A stretch of 64,000 nucleotides of DNA. Origin: Grammothele lineata (lineage: Eukaryota; Basidiomycota; Agaricomycetes; Polyporales; Polyporaceae). The notes under the pieces were generated by a model that saw only the letters and a list, made by a program, of their open reading frames with translations, did no database searches and was not told the DNA's origin. The stretch covers positions 466,223 to 530,222 of the forward strand of contig NDFF03000382.1 in the NCBI GenBank assembly GCA_002150815.3. The letters run 5' to 3'. Positions 1 to 10,851 of this stretch are shown one piece after another (the first letter of the stretch is position 1; every line of letters begins with the position of its first letter). A program made the position numbers and the translations under genes.

Positions 1-854
1 AGCATTGGATACCTAATGAGCCGGGGTATAGTTTGTACATCCGCCCCACTATGAGTGAGTTAGGGAAGATTTCTCATTTACGGAAAGTTAACCCCTCGGA
101 TCGTCAGTCGGCACTCAGTCTGCATTGGGTATTGCGCCTCCTAAAGAAGCACTTCTCTTCGTCATTTGCAGCCCCGTCGGGCCGTACTATCCGCAAGGCT
201 TTAAGCCTGTCGCGCTTTACGGCACGACAGAGTACACGCGGGCTTCCCCAGGCGGTATCGGTGCGTACAAGCTCGGCGCGAACTACGCGGCGTCCGTTGC
301 TGCCCAGAAGGCGGCGATTACCAAGGGCTACGTCCAGAACCTCTGGCTTCACGGGCCCGAGCACTATATTACCGAGGTCGGCACTATGAACGCGTTCGTC
401 GCCTTCAAGCGTCCAGACGGAAGCAAGTCCTCTCTCGTCAGAAATATATGACTATAGCTCACCTGCATCTGTATTAGCCACCGAGCTCGTCACGCCTCCG
501 CTCGACGGCATCATCCTCCCGGGTGTCACGCGCGATTCCGTGCTCACGCTCGCGAAGGAACACGCGGCGGGCAAGCTCAAGGTTCCGGAGCTCACGGACA
601 AGCTCATCGTCTCGGAGCGGCAGGTCACGATGGGTGAGGTCAAGGAGGCCGCGCTCGCGGGCAATGTCGTCGAATTCTTCGGCACCGGCACCGCGGCGGT
701 CATCAGCCCTGTCGACAAGATCGGCTACCTCGGTGAGGACCTGCACTTACCCACAGGTCCGGACGGCATGGGTCCCGTCTCACGACCGCTCTGGAAGTAC
801 CTCACCGGTATCCAGACGGGCAAGATTGATCACCCTTGGAGTGTGGTGGTTTAG
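1..854 (+). CDS. branched-chain amino acid aminotransferase (5' partial)
   Basis: PLP-dependent transaminase that interconverts branched-chain amino acids and their 2-oxo acids. The 5' end lies outside the window. Visible exons are about 1-54, 108-422 and 478-854. Family landmarks read in order: a GYSLYIRPT segment, VICSPVGPYY, a block containing EVGTMNAFV, then ELVTPPLDG followed by LPGVTRDS, and near the end FFGTGTAAVISPV and the GPDGMGPVSRPLW tail. These match the C-terminal two thirds of fungal BCATs; the PLP lysine would be just upstream or in the first visible part and is not identified. The second intron (423-477) appears to use a GC donor (GCAAGT), because only that choice joins the DGTTELVTPPLDG stretch in frame. 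Whether the enzyme is mitochondrial or cytosolic cannot be told without the N-terminus. Confidence 0.93.
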
Positions 855-1099
855 AGTGTATAATACCTTAAAGAGTGCGCTGCTGTGCTTGATATACTCT
901 CCGGTTTAATGCATGGGTGTCGTACGGTTGCCACTGTGAACGTTCTTGATCTTGAGTTCGATCGACTCATGTGGCCGAGCGGTCGCCTGCGCTATGACGT
1001 CATACGGTGTGAGCTTAAAGCAGTTCCAACTGTGGCTCCGGGTTACCCGCTCTGGCAACTGAGTGAGGCGACATCCACACCCTTTCGACGCACACCACC

Positions 1100-2736
1100 A
1101 TGAAGCCTACATCCTATACACGCTCTCTGCGCTCAGGTCCTATCCGATCTGCCCTTTCATCTGGATCAGCGATCGGCGTAGCCAAGAAGAACATTACATT
1201 CTGCCAGAGAAGACCCTACGCGCAGGTTGGCTCGACAACCTACCTTGGACAACCACCGCCATCTCCCGGGGTTGCTATTCCCCCACGCACGCCCTCATCG
1301 TCTTCAACAGCTTCCTCGAGCCATGCATCATCACATCCAGTAGCGTCCATCAAGCTCTTCGACGCACACGTCCTCTCAGAGCTCCAGAAAACGGCTGCTT
1401 CTGCCCCCTCAACCCCGACTCCTCAGTCTCCTATAACACTCACGGAGCTCGTCGAGCAGTACATGCGACATGCCGGGCGAGTACTGGACGTCCCGCTCCC
1501 ATACGAATCGCGACCGAGCGAAGCGCGCCGCGTGGCGTTCGCTCAAGATGGCAGTACGGCGGACGGGGCGTTGGCTGTTGTCGTGCATGCCGTGCACGAT
1601 CGCACGGGCAAGCATCGCGTCGCGTACGCATCGGGCTTTGCGGTCGACGTACCTGGGCTGCCTGAAGGACAATCGGTATTTGTGACGTGCGCGCACACAT
1701 TGGAAGAGGTAAGCCGCTGTCTCGTTCGGAGAGGCTCGAACTTGGGTTGACACGCTCGTCCTTGGTGACATCCACTGTCCGTGCAAATGTTGCGGTTCTT
1801 GCTCTAAGATCCGCCATGACCCGGTCATGCGCGCGACGCGCCCCACCCCCGCCGCGGTCGCATCTGCCTCCGCAGGGCTCCAGTCCGACACCTCCCTGCT
1901 CTCCGGCTCCTTCGTGATTGCAGGCACCCCCGCCGCGCCAGAATTCCATCCCGTCTCATCGGTGCTCTCCGCGATGCATCGTGGAGATCTCCTCCTCCTC
2001 TCCTCTTCTTCTCCTTCCTCCGTCTCTCCTTCGAATCCCTCATCAAGCCGAGAGCCAGGCCCGTCGTCGCTCCGCTCACTGCCCGTGAACCCGTACCCCG
2101 TCCACCCAGGTACACCGATCCGCGCGCACTTTGTGACGGACAAACTCCCCCGCGCGGACGGCGCTGGGGCGGACGGCTGGACGCCCTGGGTTGGGGGGAC
2201 GTGGCGCAAGTGGGTGCGGGGAACGGTCAAGGGCTATCGCGACTATGCTGGCAGAGAAGCTAAGGTGGGTGCTTCGTTTTGTGACCCTCTTTTTCCGACT
2301 TCGGTGGTCGCATCCGCATGCGCCGTGGTGTTAGAGGTGATAGAGCATTATAATGCCGGGACTCGGGAGCCTTAGGAGCTTTCTTCGTTATCTTCGTACC
2401 GATCAGGTTCAGGGCACTAACATGGGCCATTTGTTCGCAGGCAGGAACTTACGATTCACTCGCACATCTGCACTTTGACCCTCCCCCGACGCCGGGGTCG
2501 AGCGGCGGGCCGATCGTCGACGAAGAGAGCGGGTCTGTGATCGGTGTCATGCTAGGGACGCAGCTCGTCAGCCAGGTCGAGGGCGTGCGCGGCTGGGGTG
2601 TGCCGTCGGAGATGATCTTTGAGGTAAGAGCGAGTTGTTCATCCTTGGGGAAATCCGAGCCGTACTGACTGTGTGGTGGTCTGATCGCGTTTAGATGTTC
2701 AGCTTGCCGGGTTTGAAGTTGCAGAATCGGCTATAG
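1100..2736 (+). CDS. trypsin-like serine protease
   Basis: Predicted protein of 429 residues from exons 1100-1708, 1809-2264, 2441-2623 and 2695-2736. A catalytic histidine sits in VTCAHTLEE at the end of exon 1 (about residue 199) and the nucleophile in SSGGPIVDEESG in exon 3, followed by a GVMLGTQ strand and a GWGVPSE stretch. This is the usual layout of the S1 trypsin/HtrA-like fold. The catalytic aspartate is not obvious to me. The first 30 residues are basic and rich in Ser, Thr and Arg with almost no acids, which would suit a mitochondrial presequence (inference). No PDZ domain follows, unlike typical HtrA proteases. Residues between the His and Ser motifs include a low-complexity Ser/Pro insert. 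The physiological substrate is unknown. Confidence 0.8.
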
Positions 2737-4103
2737 AAGAGTTGCTCTGATCTGTTACTGTATGATATAGCTATTTCCAGACAGCGAGAAAATTACACGG
2801 AAGATGCCCGGGGTTAGCGTTGGCCGGCACCCGTTAAGACTGCCGTTCGTGATGTTCTGCTTGGTCAAGATGGCATTTAGCTCGGTACCGAATCGATGTG
2901 CCGTTGCTCAAAGCGGATCATGAACCTAGCGATCAGCAAGAAGCCGCCGTCGGTGTCTATAGGTACAGTACTCATGCATCAGAGGGTGACCACTGTTACA
3001 GGGTAGACATCTCATGACGTTCAACTGAATTGGCGCAGTGCCTAACGCCACGAAGTGATGGCTGCATGCCTATACAGCGTTCTAGTCAAAGTACGCCTCG
3101 CTGCGAATAGCAGAACTTCAAAGACCCTTGCGCCTATTTCAAAGCCATGATGATACTCAATATTAGCGGCTCTACTGGTGTTGGAGTACGGCAACAATAA
3201 CCTAGCTTGCCGGTAACCTCGACCGGGTCCATGACCCTTAGCTCGGAACCCTCATGTTGCCCAAGACTATCCCTCGTCAGGACCGTCGCAAGACTCGCAA
3301 GCCGCCCTTCGTGCATCGAGGTACCTTCGACGGACGCTTCCCGGCCCGTACCGTGGCTTCTTAGCATCTGCCCAACCTGGATGCCCTCGCTAACGGCCGG
3401 GGTCCGCTTGCAGTGGCCGTCACGAGAAAACGTTCTCCACCCGAAACGTTCTCCACCCGTCTTTCTCTGCGCTCAAATACTTCTCCTGCGACGGCTGGGG
3501 CTCGGGGATAGCTCCTTCCACCCGTCACGAGCACTTCCGTGCTCTGCCTTGCAACCAGCTCGGACACTGGCCGGAGACAATTTGTGCGTCTCGCGTTCGG
3601 GCGCGCAAGTCATCAACCCGTCAGTCTGTGGACATTTATTGGTCTCCTCGAAGCTCCCCCAGTCACTGAGGTTACGACGACACTGGATTGGTCCTCCGCA
3701 ATAGGTCGCGCTTGCGATGGCAGACTCGACCGACGTCTCATCCACTTGGCATCTCCTGGAGACCACTGACATTATCCAGTCTGTGTTGTGTACGTTATTC
3801 GGTACGTGCGGAAGGCTGTATTTCCATGCCGGTGGGTAGCAGGTTCAAAGGCTGACAAGAGACGCCCGCGAGGGCTTTGTGGCACTTCATCAGGCGTCTA
3901 TTCGCTCGTCTTTATTCTTGCGCTATGGGCCCAGGGAGCCAGACGAGATGTTACCTCGCGGAGGTTGCGGACGGTGACCATAATTCTGGGTGTTGAGTCT
4001 GATATCTCTGTGGTGCCAGCATCTGACGCAAGTTCTGCTTAGATATGTCGATCTATGCGCTCACTTCATCGCGTGCTCCCTGCAATTCAATCGAGCGAGG
4101 ATC
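2737..4103. other. intergenic, no gene seen
   Basis: About 1.4 kb without a convincing coding region on either strand. Short open frames here lack splice logic or family motifs. The only local structure noticed is a 16-17 base direct tandem duplication around 3428-3462 (unit AACGTTCTCCACCCGA). Confidence 0.5.
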
Positions 4104-4964
4104 ATGGATCCTCCTTCAAGCGAGTTCTTTAAATGGGGAATCCCCCTTATCGTGATCGGGAAGTGAGCTGACTTGGTATTCATCTTACGAGACTGTGACT
4201 GAAGTACGTCCCTTCAGCGTGACGACTACGTTTGCCGTTCTCCGGCCGCACGATAGGCTCAGTGGGGATAACGTCTGGTTGAAACTACCAAAAGGGCCTC
4301 TGCTCCGACAGCCTCCTGGTATGGAGGTTTTACGTGATATTCGAACAACGAAGATGGGCATTATACGCCCCATAACGTTCGTTATCATCAACGCCCGTGA
4401 GTTTTCTCGGAAAGAGCGACCCGATCCAGAGTCTCACTCCAACTTAAATGTGCAGTGTTATGCTGGTCTGCGGATGCGCAGCACCTCGCGGCCTACAAGC
4501 ATTACGACTTCTTTGAGAACGTATTGCTGATCCGCCATAGTCACCTGGATTGGCCTGCTCCTGTACGAGGTCCGCTCCCTTGCGCCAAATGGGCGCGTCG
4601 TGGTGCGTTCGATGTTCTTCTTCATCTCCGTTTAGCTACCGTCCTTTATCTGAAACAGACAAATTACGACGTAGGATACGTCATGGCCTCGGTCATACCC
4701 GTCTTTTTTGGGATCTCTCACTGTCTCATCGTCGTTCGCGTCGCGCTCTCCAGGGAGTGCACGCAGTCTCGCGGGGCAACGTCACGCTCAGAACCGTCAT
4801 CCGGCCGGACACTCTCCTTCACTATGCCATCTTACCTCTTCTCCGGCTCTGACAAGTACCGATCCGACTATGTAGATCCAAATCCAGAAGAGCATGCCTT
4901 TATTCCCTTATCACGACCCCACTTAGAGTCACCTGAGTCGAAAACGACCGCTGCGTTATAGGAT
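4104..4964 (+). pseudogene. possible remnant of a small membrane-protein gene
   Basis: Low-confidence call. An ATG at 4104 opens a hydrophobic segment (FFKWGIPLIVIG) ending at a GTGAGC donor. Further on, a frame to 4961 contains a clear membrane helix, about MASVIPVFFGISHCLIVVRVAL, followed by a polar tail rich in Ser, Pro and Glu that ends in a stop. Between them I could not join exons without crossing stops. The pieces resemble the multi-pass membrane proteins of unknown function common in agaricomycetes, and the gene is either degenerate or spliced in a way I cannot resolve. No function is proposed. Confidence 0.25.
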
Positions 4965-5153
4965 GCATACTTCGACGCACACGTTGCCGTTATTTTAGAC
5001 CCCGCCCTCGTGTGTTACAGCCTCCAGACTCCGATGTATGCCCTGGAGTTGTATGATACATGATCGTACGACAGATACCTTAATGACAGTCGAATCGTAT
5101 TCAAGCGTGGGGATAAATGTGGGACTTACAATTCATGAAGAACGATTCTGCAC
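4965..5153. other. intergenic, no gene seen
   Basis: Short spacer before the stop codon of the minus-strand MYND gene. Nothing recognisable. Confidence 0.5.
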
Positions 5154-6149
5154 TCAAACCCCACACCACTTTTTGTGATACTTCCATCCAAGAGCGACGC
5201 ACGCCTGGCAGAACCGCGCTTTCTTACATTTTGAGCAACACGTGTTGACGTCCTCCTTCCCGCAGTACCTGCAAAAATCGTCCTGACCGGCCGCAAGTTT
5301 CCGCACACGCTTCATAGCGGCCTCCGTCAGAGCCTCCGCTCGCGCACGGATGTCGTCGTCGCTGATGCGCAACTTCCCTGACAGCTTGTACTTTTCGAGC
5401 TCATTCGCGGCCTTTGGTAATACCTGGCTGTGGTAGTCGAACGCGCGCTCCAGCGAGAAGACCTCACTCCCTCCTCCACGGCCCCCAATCTGCGAAGTGA
5501 CGAGGTCGAGCACCACGCGCGGATCCTCCGCGAGCTCCTCAGACTTGGCCTCGCCAATGAGCAGGAACACCCAGGATATCGCGTCACCGAATCCTGAGAG
5601 GTGCTGCGTCATGTTTGCCCTTGACGGCCCGAGGTCGGGGCGCGGTTCGTAGTCCACGATGAGCGCAGCCTCGCGCGCCACGACGTCAATCTCGCCGACA
5701 GTGACGTCCCCAGGGGCGCAGAGGACTTCATGTCCAGACGATGCACGCGCACGGAGGCGCGCGGTGGGCGGTAGGGCATCGAAGACGTGCTGTGCGGCAT
5801 ACGCGAGGATGTACCCACTGTTGAACGTCTTGCAGCGCCAGAAGACGTCCTCGACCTCACGTCGTGAGAGGGTCACGCTATCGGGGGCGGCGAAGGTGTC
5901 CAGCGTGGTGCGCTCATGGGCAGCAGTGTCCGTCTTGAGGATGTACGCGATGCGCTTTTGGTACGGGGCTGCGGCATACCAGTCTGGGGGGAGGATGTGG
6001 GAAGGGAGAATGGAGAGAGGCGCATCTCCATGGTTAATCTCCACGAGCTGGGCTTTGGGGAATAGGGACTCCGTGCTAGCGTGTACGTTGAGGAGTATAG
6101 CCGCAAAGTCGTGTACGTCGAGAACGAAGTCGTCGGGGATGGCAGCCAT
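5154..6149 (-). CDS. MYND-type zinc finger protein
   Basis: Single-exon reading frame of 331 residues, taking the ATG at 6149 (MAAIPDDF) as start. The last 40 residues form a MYND finger: CRYCGKEDVNTCCSKCKK, then ARFCQACVALGWKYHKKWC, giving the C-x2-C ... C-x2-C ... C-x3-C ... H-x3-C ligand pattern. MYND fingers bind proline-rich peptides. The preceding 290 residues have no domain I recognise; they look globular, with scattered Trp and Tyr. The C-terminal MYND with an unknown body is a very common architecture in agaricomycete gene families. The gene is divergent from RBR-A with about 480 bp between starts, so the two may share a promoter region. An additional upstream exon cannot be excluded. 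Confidence 0.75.
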   Translation of the reverse strand: MAAIPDDFVLDVHDFAAILLNVHASTESLFPKAQLVEINHGDAPLSILPSHILPPDWYAAAPYQKRIAYILKTDTAAHERTTLDTFAAPDSVTLSRREVEDVFWRCKTFNSGYILAYAAQHVFDALPPTARLRARASSGHEVLCAPGDVTVGEIDVVAREAALIVDYEPRPDLGPSRANMTQHLSGFGDAISWVFLLIGEAKSEELAEDPRVVLDLVTSQIGGRGGGSEVFSLERAFDYHSQVLPKAANELEKYKLSGKLRISDDDIRARAEALTEAAMKRVRKLAAGQDDFCRYCGKEDVNTCCSKCKKARFCQACVALGWKYHKKWCGV

Positions 6150-6625
6150 GCCCAAGTTGTCTGGTAGTGATAGAGGTCTGGAAACTCGAGAAAAGACCGT
6201 TCGGATCGTGATTGAAATATTCCGAGTCTGGCCGGCCCGGGCAGCACGAGGCTAAGACGCTGTGTCTGTTAGCGTCTGACGAACTCGAATTCGAGGTTGG
6301 TTTCACTACCACCAAGGCAACGTCTGGCAGTGGCTTTGCTCCTGCATGCGAATCGTGGCTTCCGAAAAATACGAGAAGATAACCAATCAGAGGAGCAACA
6401 GCAACGAGGCCGCGCCCGTAGTTGCCTGGTGTCCCTAATCCTCTTACGGAGTTCCCCAAACAACTTTCAGAGGTGCTGCGGTAGGCTGCTTCTCAGGCTT
6501 CTCAGACAGACCTATAGACACGCTCATGAACGTAGATAAACACGAAGCACGTATGGAGTCATGCAGCACTCAAACCATCCTCCCTGCCTCTCGCTGGACT
6601 AGTCTTCATATCTGCTCGATTGTCA
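6150..6625. promoter_or_regulatory. divergent promoter region between MYND gene and RBR-A
   Basis: About 475 bp between two divergent starts. It holds a CCAAT box (AACCAATCAG, CCAAT at 6383-6387), a plausible shared activator site. No TATA box is convincing. No other element was recognised. Confidence 0.35.
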
Positions 6626-8207
6626 ATGTTTGCAGGAGAGCCCCTTTTGCCAGGGGACGATAGCAACGTAGCAGGCCTACTTAGTTTGGTTGCTTCTCTC
6701 AGCTTGCAAGACATTGACGATATCCAAGGGCGTAGGAAAAGCAAAGCTCGCCCGGGTAGTCCCAGCGACGAAGAGCTCGCTTTGCAAATCTTCGCAGAAG
6801 AAGCTCGCGCCCTAGAGAACTTCGCTCGGGACATCGTCATTGCCCGTAGCCTCGACAATGCTCTCTCTGCGGATGCTGCCATTCTGGAAGAACATGCGCG
6901 GATAGAAGAGATTGCACGCGGAGACAGAGAAATCGCAAGGGCGATAGCCGAAGGGAGACCACCCCCCATACCTAGGGCACCCCGTCATTTCGGCAGCCCC
7001 TCAACGACAACCTCCGTGCTGTCGAGACAGGGTAGCGCTTCTTCTTCACGCTCCTCCACGGTCTTTTTACCTTCAATTACTCCTGCTTCTACGAGGTCGG
7101 TCACCACTATCTTATAGACAATACCATGACTAACAGAATACCTCTGCAGGTCGGATACCATCGTTCGCGTAATACCCTCATCATCTTCCATAACAACGGT
7201 CAATAGCACGAAGAAAAAGTAAGTTTGTATGACGCTGATACTCCTCTACTATCTCATCGAATCCCGGGATGTATTAGGTTAGAATCATGTGTCATCTGTC
7301 GGGATGATATCCGCAGCCAAGTGATTCGGGCACCTTGTGGAGATCCATACGATGTTGAATGTCTCGTCGACCTTTTCCGCGCGGCAACCGTGGACGAGTC
7401 GCTTTTCCCACCTTCATGCTGTCGCCCACCTTTCAATATTTCTACTGTTCGCGCTTATCTCGACAAAGACCTCGCTGCCCTCGTCGACAAGAAGGCCGTC
7501 GAATTTGGGACCAAAGACCGCGTCTACTGCCACCGCCCGACGTGCTCGGCCTTCCTTGGTCCTGCGACACCCACTGCAAGACACCTCGCCTGTCTGGAAT
7601 GCTGGGCCGAGACGTGTGGGCACTGCAAGGCCGCCGCACATGCTCTCACCCTGCGCTGTACGGGCACAGCCGACGAAGGCGTGCTCGCCCTCGCGGGTGA
7701 GGCGGGCTGGAAGCGCTGCCCGGGCTGTGGCCACCTTGTCGAGCTGGCGCACGGCTGCTTCCACATGACGTGCCGGTGCCGCCACGAGTTTTGCTACCTC
7801 TGCACGGCGCGGTGGAAGACGTGCGCGTGTACACAATGGGACGAGCGCCGCCTGCTCGCTGCCGCGGAAGACAGGGTGCAGCGACAACAAGCGCAGGCGA
7901 ACGCGAATGCCAACCAGAGAGGGTTCGTTGCCTTCGCTGCAACGTTCGAATTCGGGAGAATCGTCGCACAGGAGGCGGAGAGGCTTAGGGACAATCACGA
8001 CTGCGCTCATCGCTGGCGCTACGTATCTGGAGCAGGCACTTGTGAGGGGTGTGGGCATTACTTGCGCTTGTTTTTGTATGTGAGTTTCATGTTGCAATTA
8101 ACTCATGTTACATCTTCGTGCACGTTGCTGACATATGATAATAGCATTGCACGGGCTGCCATACCCGAACCTGCGCCCGATGCAGGCGGAACCGGTGGCT
8201 CTGGTGA
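6626..8207 (+). CDS. RBR-type E3 ubiquitin ligase, copy A
   Basis: Exons 6626-7095, 7150-7218, 7278-8079 and 8145-8207; 467 residues. Transfers ubiquitin through a RING/HECT-hybrid mechanism. The first 130 residues are a paralogue-specific module (SLVASLSLQDIDDI, DEELALQIFAEEA, EEIARGDREIARAI). RING1 begins CVICRDDI; its usual C-G-H is CGDPYDVEC, so the expected histidine ligand is missing. The IBR starts YCHRPTCSAFLGP. RING2 reads RCPGCGHLVELAHGCFHMTCRC, where the cysteine of HMTC is the expected catalytic residue, then FCYLC. A small last exon adds a Cys-rich tail (HCTGCHTRTCARCRRN) after CEGCGHYLRLFLY, probably another zinc-binding unit. That exon is supported by phase. Copies B-D lie 24 kb away. 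The target is unknown. Confidence 0.88.
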
Positions 8208-8986
8208 TACCTGTGTGCATCTCGCGAAGTTTCCTGAGTCGGTCGGTCTAGTTTGGGTTTTGTCTGAAATTTGTAAACCAGTTCCTGTCGGTGTCATCGG
8301 AGGCATCACTGTTGGCCATTCTCATCACATCAAACTTCAACGTTCAACCGTCGTGTACTGGTCCTCTGGGTGGTTGCATTATATAAGCTTCCATGGCCCC
8401 ACTGGTAGACCTCTTGCAAAAAAAGAAATCAATGCTGTTTGGACGTGGGGGTAACGCGGTCGTTGCTGTAACTCAGGTCGAGCTCCTCAGCGCCGATCGG
8501 TACCTAGTAACCAGGCCAGGAGTTCAGGAGTGTGTTGAAGCGCCACCCTGTGTTAGGTTCCGGCAACGAGCATTGTCAAACGTTCGTGCTGTCTCCAGGC
8601 CCTCGGTCCCAGACGTCCTAATTTGTACACCGGCGCCGAGAGTTCATATTCACGCAAAAAAGGTCGAGGCCAGGGTGACGGGGAAAGAAATGTTGCGCAT
8701 GGACGGAACGCAAGTGGCGGCTGCACGCCGTAAGCCATAGCAAGGAGTTCGCATTCAATATTCAAGCCGGAGCGGGCACCGTCGAACGCACGAGGACGGG
8801 TTGGTCCCGTGAGCCGCGCTGGCCGAGGTCATCCAGGAACATGTCCCCCGATCGAATTCAGTTCACCAAGCTTGTCCGCTTCTGCGTCGCCGTCCCGCCT
8901 TTTCTCCTTGGCTTCATGATCCCCAAACTGACATCCCTCTCTTCTCCATCCCTCTCCATTCTCCTCCCTCCGGACGAGCGAGCGCC
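8208..8986. other. intergenic, no gene seen
   Basis: About 780 bp between the 3' end of RBR-A and the next start. It presumably includes the 3' UTR and the promoter of the downstream gene. No reading frame here has supporting motifs. Confidence 0.5.
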
Positions 8987-10590
8987 ATGACCGACGTAGC
9001 GCAGCATCCATCCGCCGCAGACGCGCCGCCGGACGCGAGGACGAAGGGCCTCCGTGCGCTGCGAGACCGCATTGCGCTCCATCGCTCGTTCAGCACTAAG
9101 CAGGCCTCAGTATCGTCGCCCAACCTTCACGCTACGCCTGCGGATGTCCTTGTTGTGGACACCCCCGTTGAGGATACTCCATTCGCGTCACCTAAACGTG
9201 CCAAGGCTGGTGCGTTTGACTGGCTCAAGTACAGCAAGCTTGGTGGAAAGAGGGGCACGAAGAAAGGTAGCGATGTTGCGCCCACTCCCATACCCCTTCA
9301 GACAGAAACTTCTGGCTCATCCGAATCGTCCGCTCCCGCGAACGTCGAGGGTGGTCTGCCCACCGTCCTCGAAGGCGAAGACGTCGCTGCCCCGGTCAAT
9401 TCGGATACGGATGTGCTCCCCCTCGCGCGCAAGATCCAGTCGCTTTTGTCATCAGTTCCTCCCTTTATCACTTCTATGAACCCACCACAAGGCTCCGATG
9501 GTCCCAAGGACGACGACGGCGACTCCAGTACGACTCCAGGAGATTCCTCTGCCATCCCCAACGAGCGCCTTTTCTCACTCCTGGCATCCCCCTCCTTCAT
9601 GAACGGGTCCAACGCGCAGGGCCAGAAGAACGTATGGAAAACGCTCGATAACATGCGGGTGCTCATGCCCAAGTCGAACGTCGCTCAAGGCGGATCGGGC
9701 GCGGATTCGGGGACGACCAGCAATACGGACGGTATCATGTTTTACGGCCCGCTCGTCCCGGAGGACGACTCGGTGGTTGAGCTTGCGCGCTCGCAAGTCG
9801 TGGCCGTGGACGAGAACGGGAAGGTGCTCAAGGTCATCTCCGATAACGCGCCGGTGCAGGACAAGCTCGCCGAGCCAGCAGATGGGGCAACGCCGAAGGC
9901 GGAAGGCTGGAGCTGGCACTGGCCATTCTACTCCTCGGACCCGGCCCCGAGCGCGCCTACGACCGTCCAGAAGACAGTCTGGGTTCCCTCAACGACCCAA
10001 CTCTCCGTGCAAGTGATGTGGTGGGGTTATAGATTGTGCGTTTTTTTCCCCGTATGCCGTGCCTGAAACTACCATGCTCATACCTTTCTCGTAGGTGGCT
10101 GCCCCCTCCCGTGATGGCCACGCTCGGGGACAAGGAAGCAGATGCGATGAAGATCAGCGCGATGCTCTCCACCGCGCTCACCTGGCTCGTGAACAACATT
10201 CCCGCCGCTGCGCTCCCGCCCGCGCTGCAGCCCGCGTTCCTGCTCGTGAAGAGCCTCGTGCCGTACCTCGGGTACATCTCCGGCTTTATCGCATGGAGCT
10301 GGGGTGAGATCGAGGGCTTCGACACCGGGAACGGGGTCACGCTTACCGCGACGTGGGTGTTGCCCATCGCGCTCATCCCAGGCACTTGGGAGAACGAGGA
10401 CGTGCCACAACCCCCTGCTCAGCCGTCGTCACCGACGTCGGACCCGAGCTCGATGGATCCTACGACCAGTCCAACTGCGCCGGCCACCCAACCGTCTGCA
10501 CCTGATTCAGAGCCAGCGGCTTCGCAGCCTGCCCCTGCACCGGCGACCTCACTACCTACTCCTGCTGCAGCGACGACAGTTGCCACCTAA
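8987..10590 (+). CDS. protein of unknown function with a hydrophobic C-terminal segment
   Basis: Two exons, 8987-10035 and 10095-10590, give 514 residues. I do not recognise a family. Residues 1-300 are largely polar and disordered in appearance (Ser, Thr, Asp, Pro), with a short ordered patch NVWKTLDNMRVLMP and another near FYGPLVPEDDSVVELA. After a WSWHWPFYS patch and the intron there is a more conserved-looking part: LWLPPPVMATLGDKE, an amphipathic stretch, then hydrophobic helices around PPALQPAFLLVKSLVPYLGYISGFI. The last 60 residues are a Pro/Ser/Ala-rich tail. A membrane-associated role is possible from the helices but unproven. Coding character and the clean intron join support a real gene. 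Confidence 0.65.
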
Positions 10591-10851
10591 CGCGTCGCTA
10601 TGGTCGTCGAGGCTATCGTCACTAGCGCTGATGCTCGCCACGCCGCTATCACTCCGCCTCCGTGGATCTATCCCATCTCTTGCGATTCTTGGTTCTTTGG
10701 AAGATCTTGTAGCTATGCCTCTCATGATTTTATGACACTCTACGCATGTGTAACGAACTCTACATATACCCACGAGCTAGCCACCTCTTGGAAGTCGAGA
10801 ACACATACGGATCTCGTATATCTATACCTAGTTTATTTCTATGTGCCTAAT
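10591..10851. other. convergent spacer
   Basis: About 260 bp between two convergent stop codons. AT-rich stretches suit 3' processing of both transcripts. No feature can be named. Confidence 0.4.

Noticed and set aside
720..765. GTGAGG...ACAG block as an intron in the aminotransferase
   Set aside because: Reading through gives the conserved GEDLHLPTGPDGMG segment, so it is exon.
1409..2230. 273-codon open frame on the minus strand over the serine protease
   Set aside because: It runs through exons and an intron of the protease gene and has no domain; it is a shadow of GC-rich sequence.
3428..3462. Short tandem duplication as a CRISPR or satellite
   Set aside because: Only two units of about 16-17 bases with no spacer structure; not a repeat array.
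3831..3870. Possible tRNA (GGTTCAAA stretch)
   Set aside because: Only a T-loop-like string is present; no acceptor stem or anticodon arm can be folded around it.
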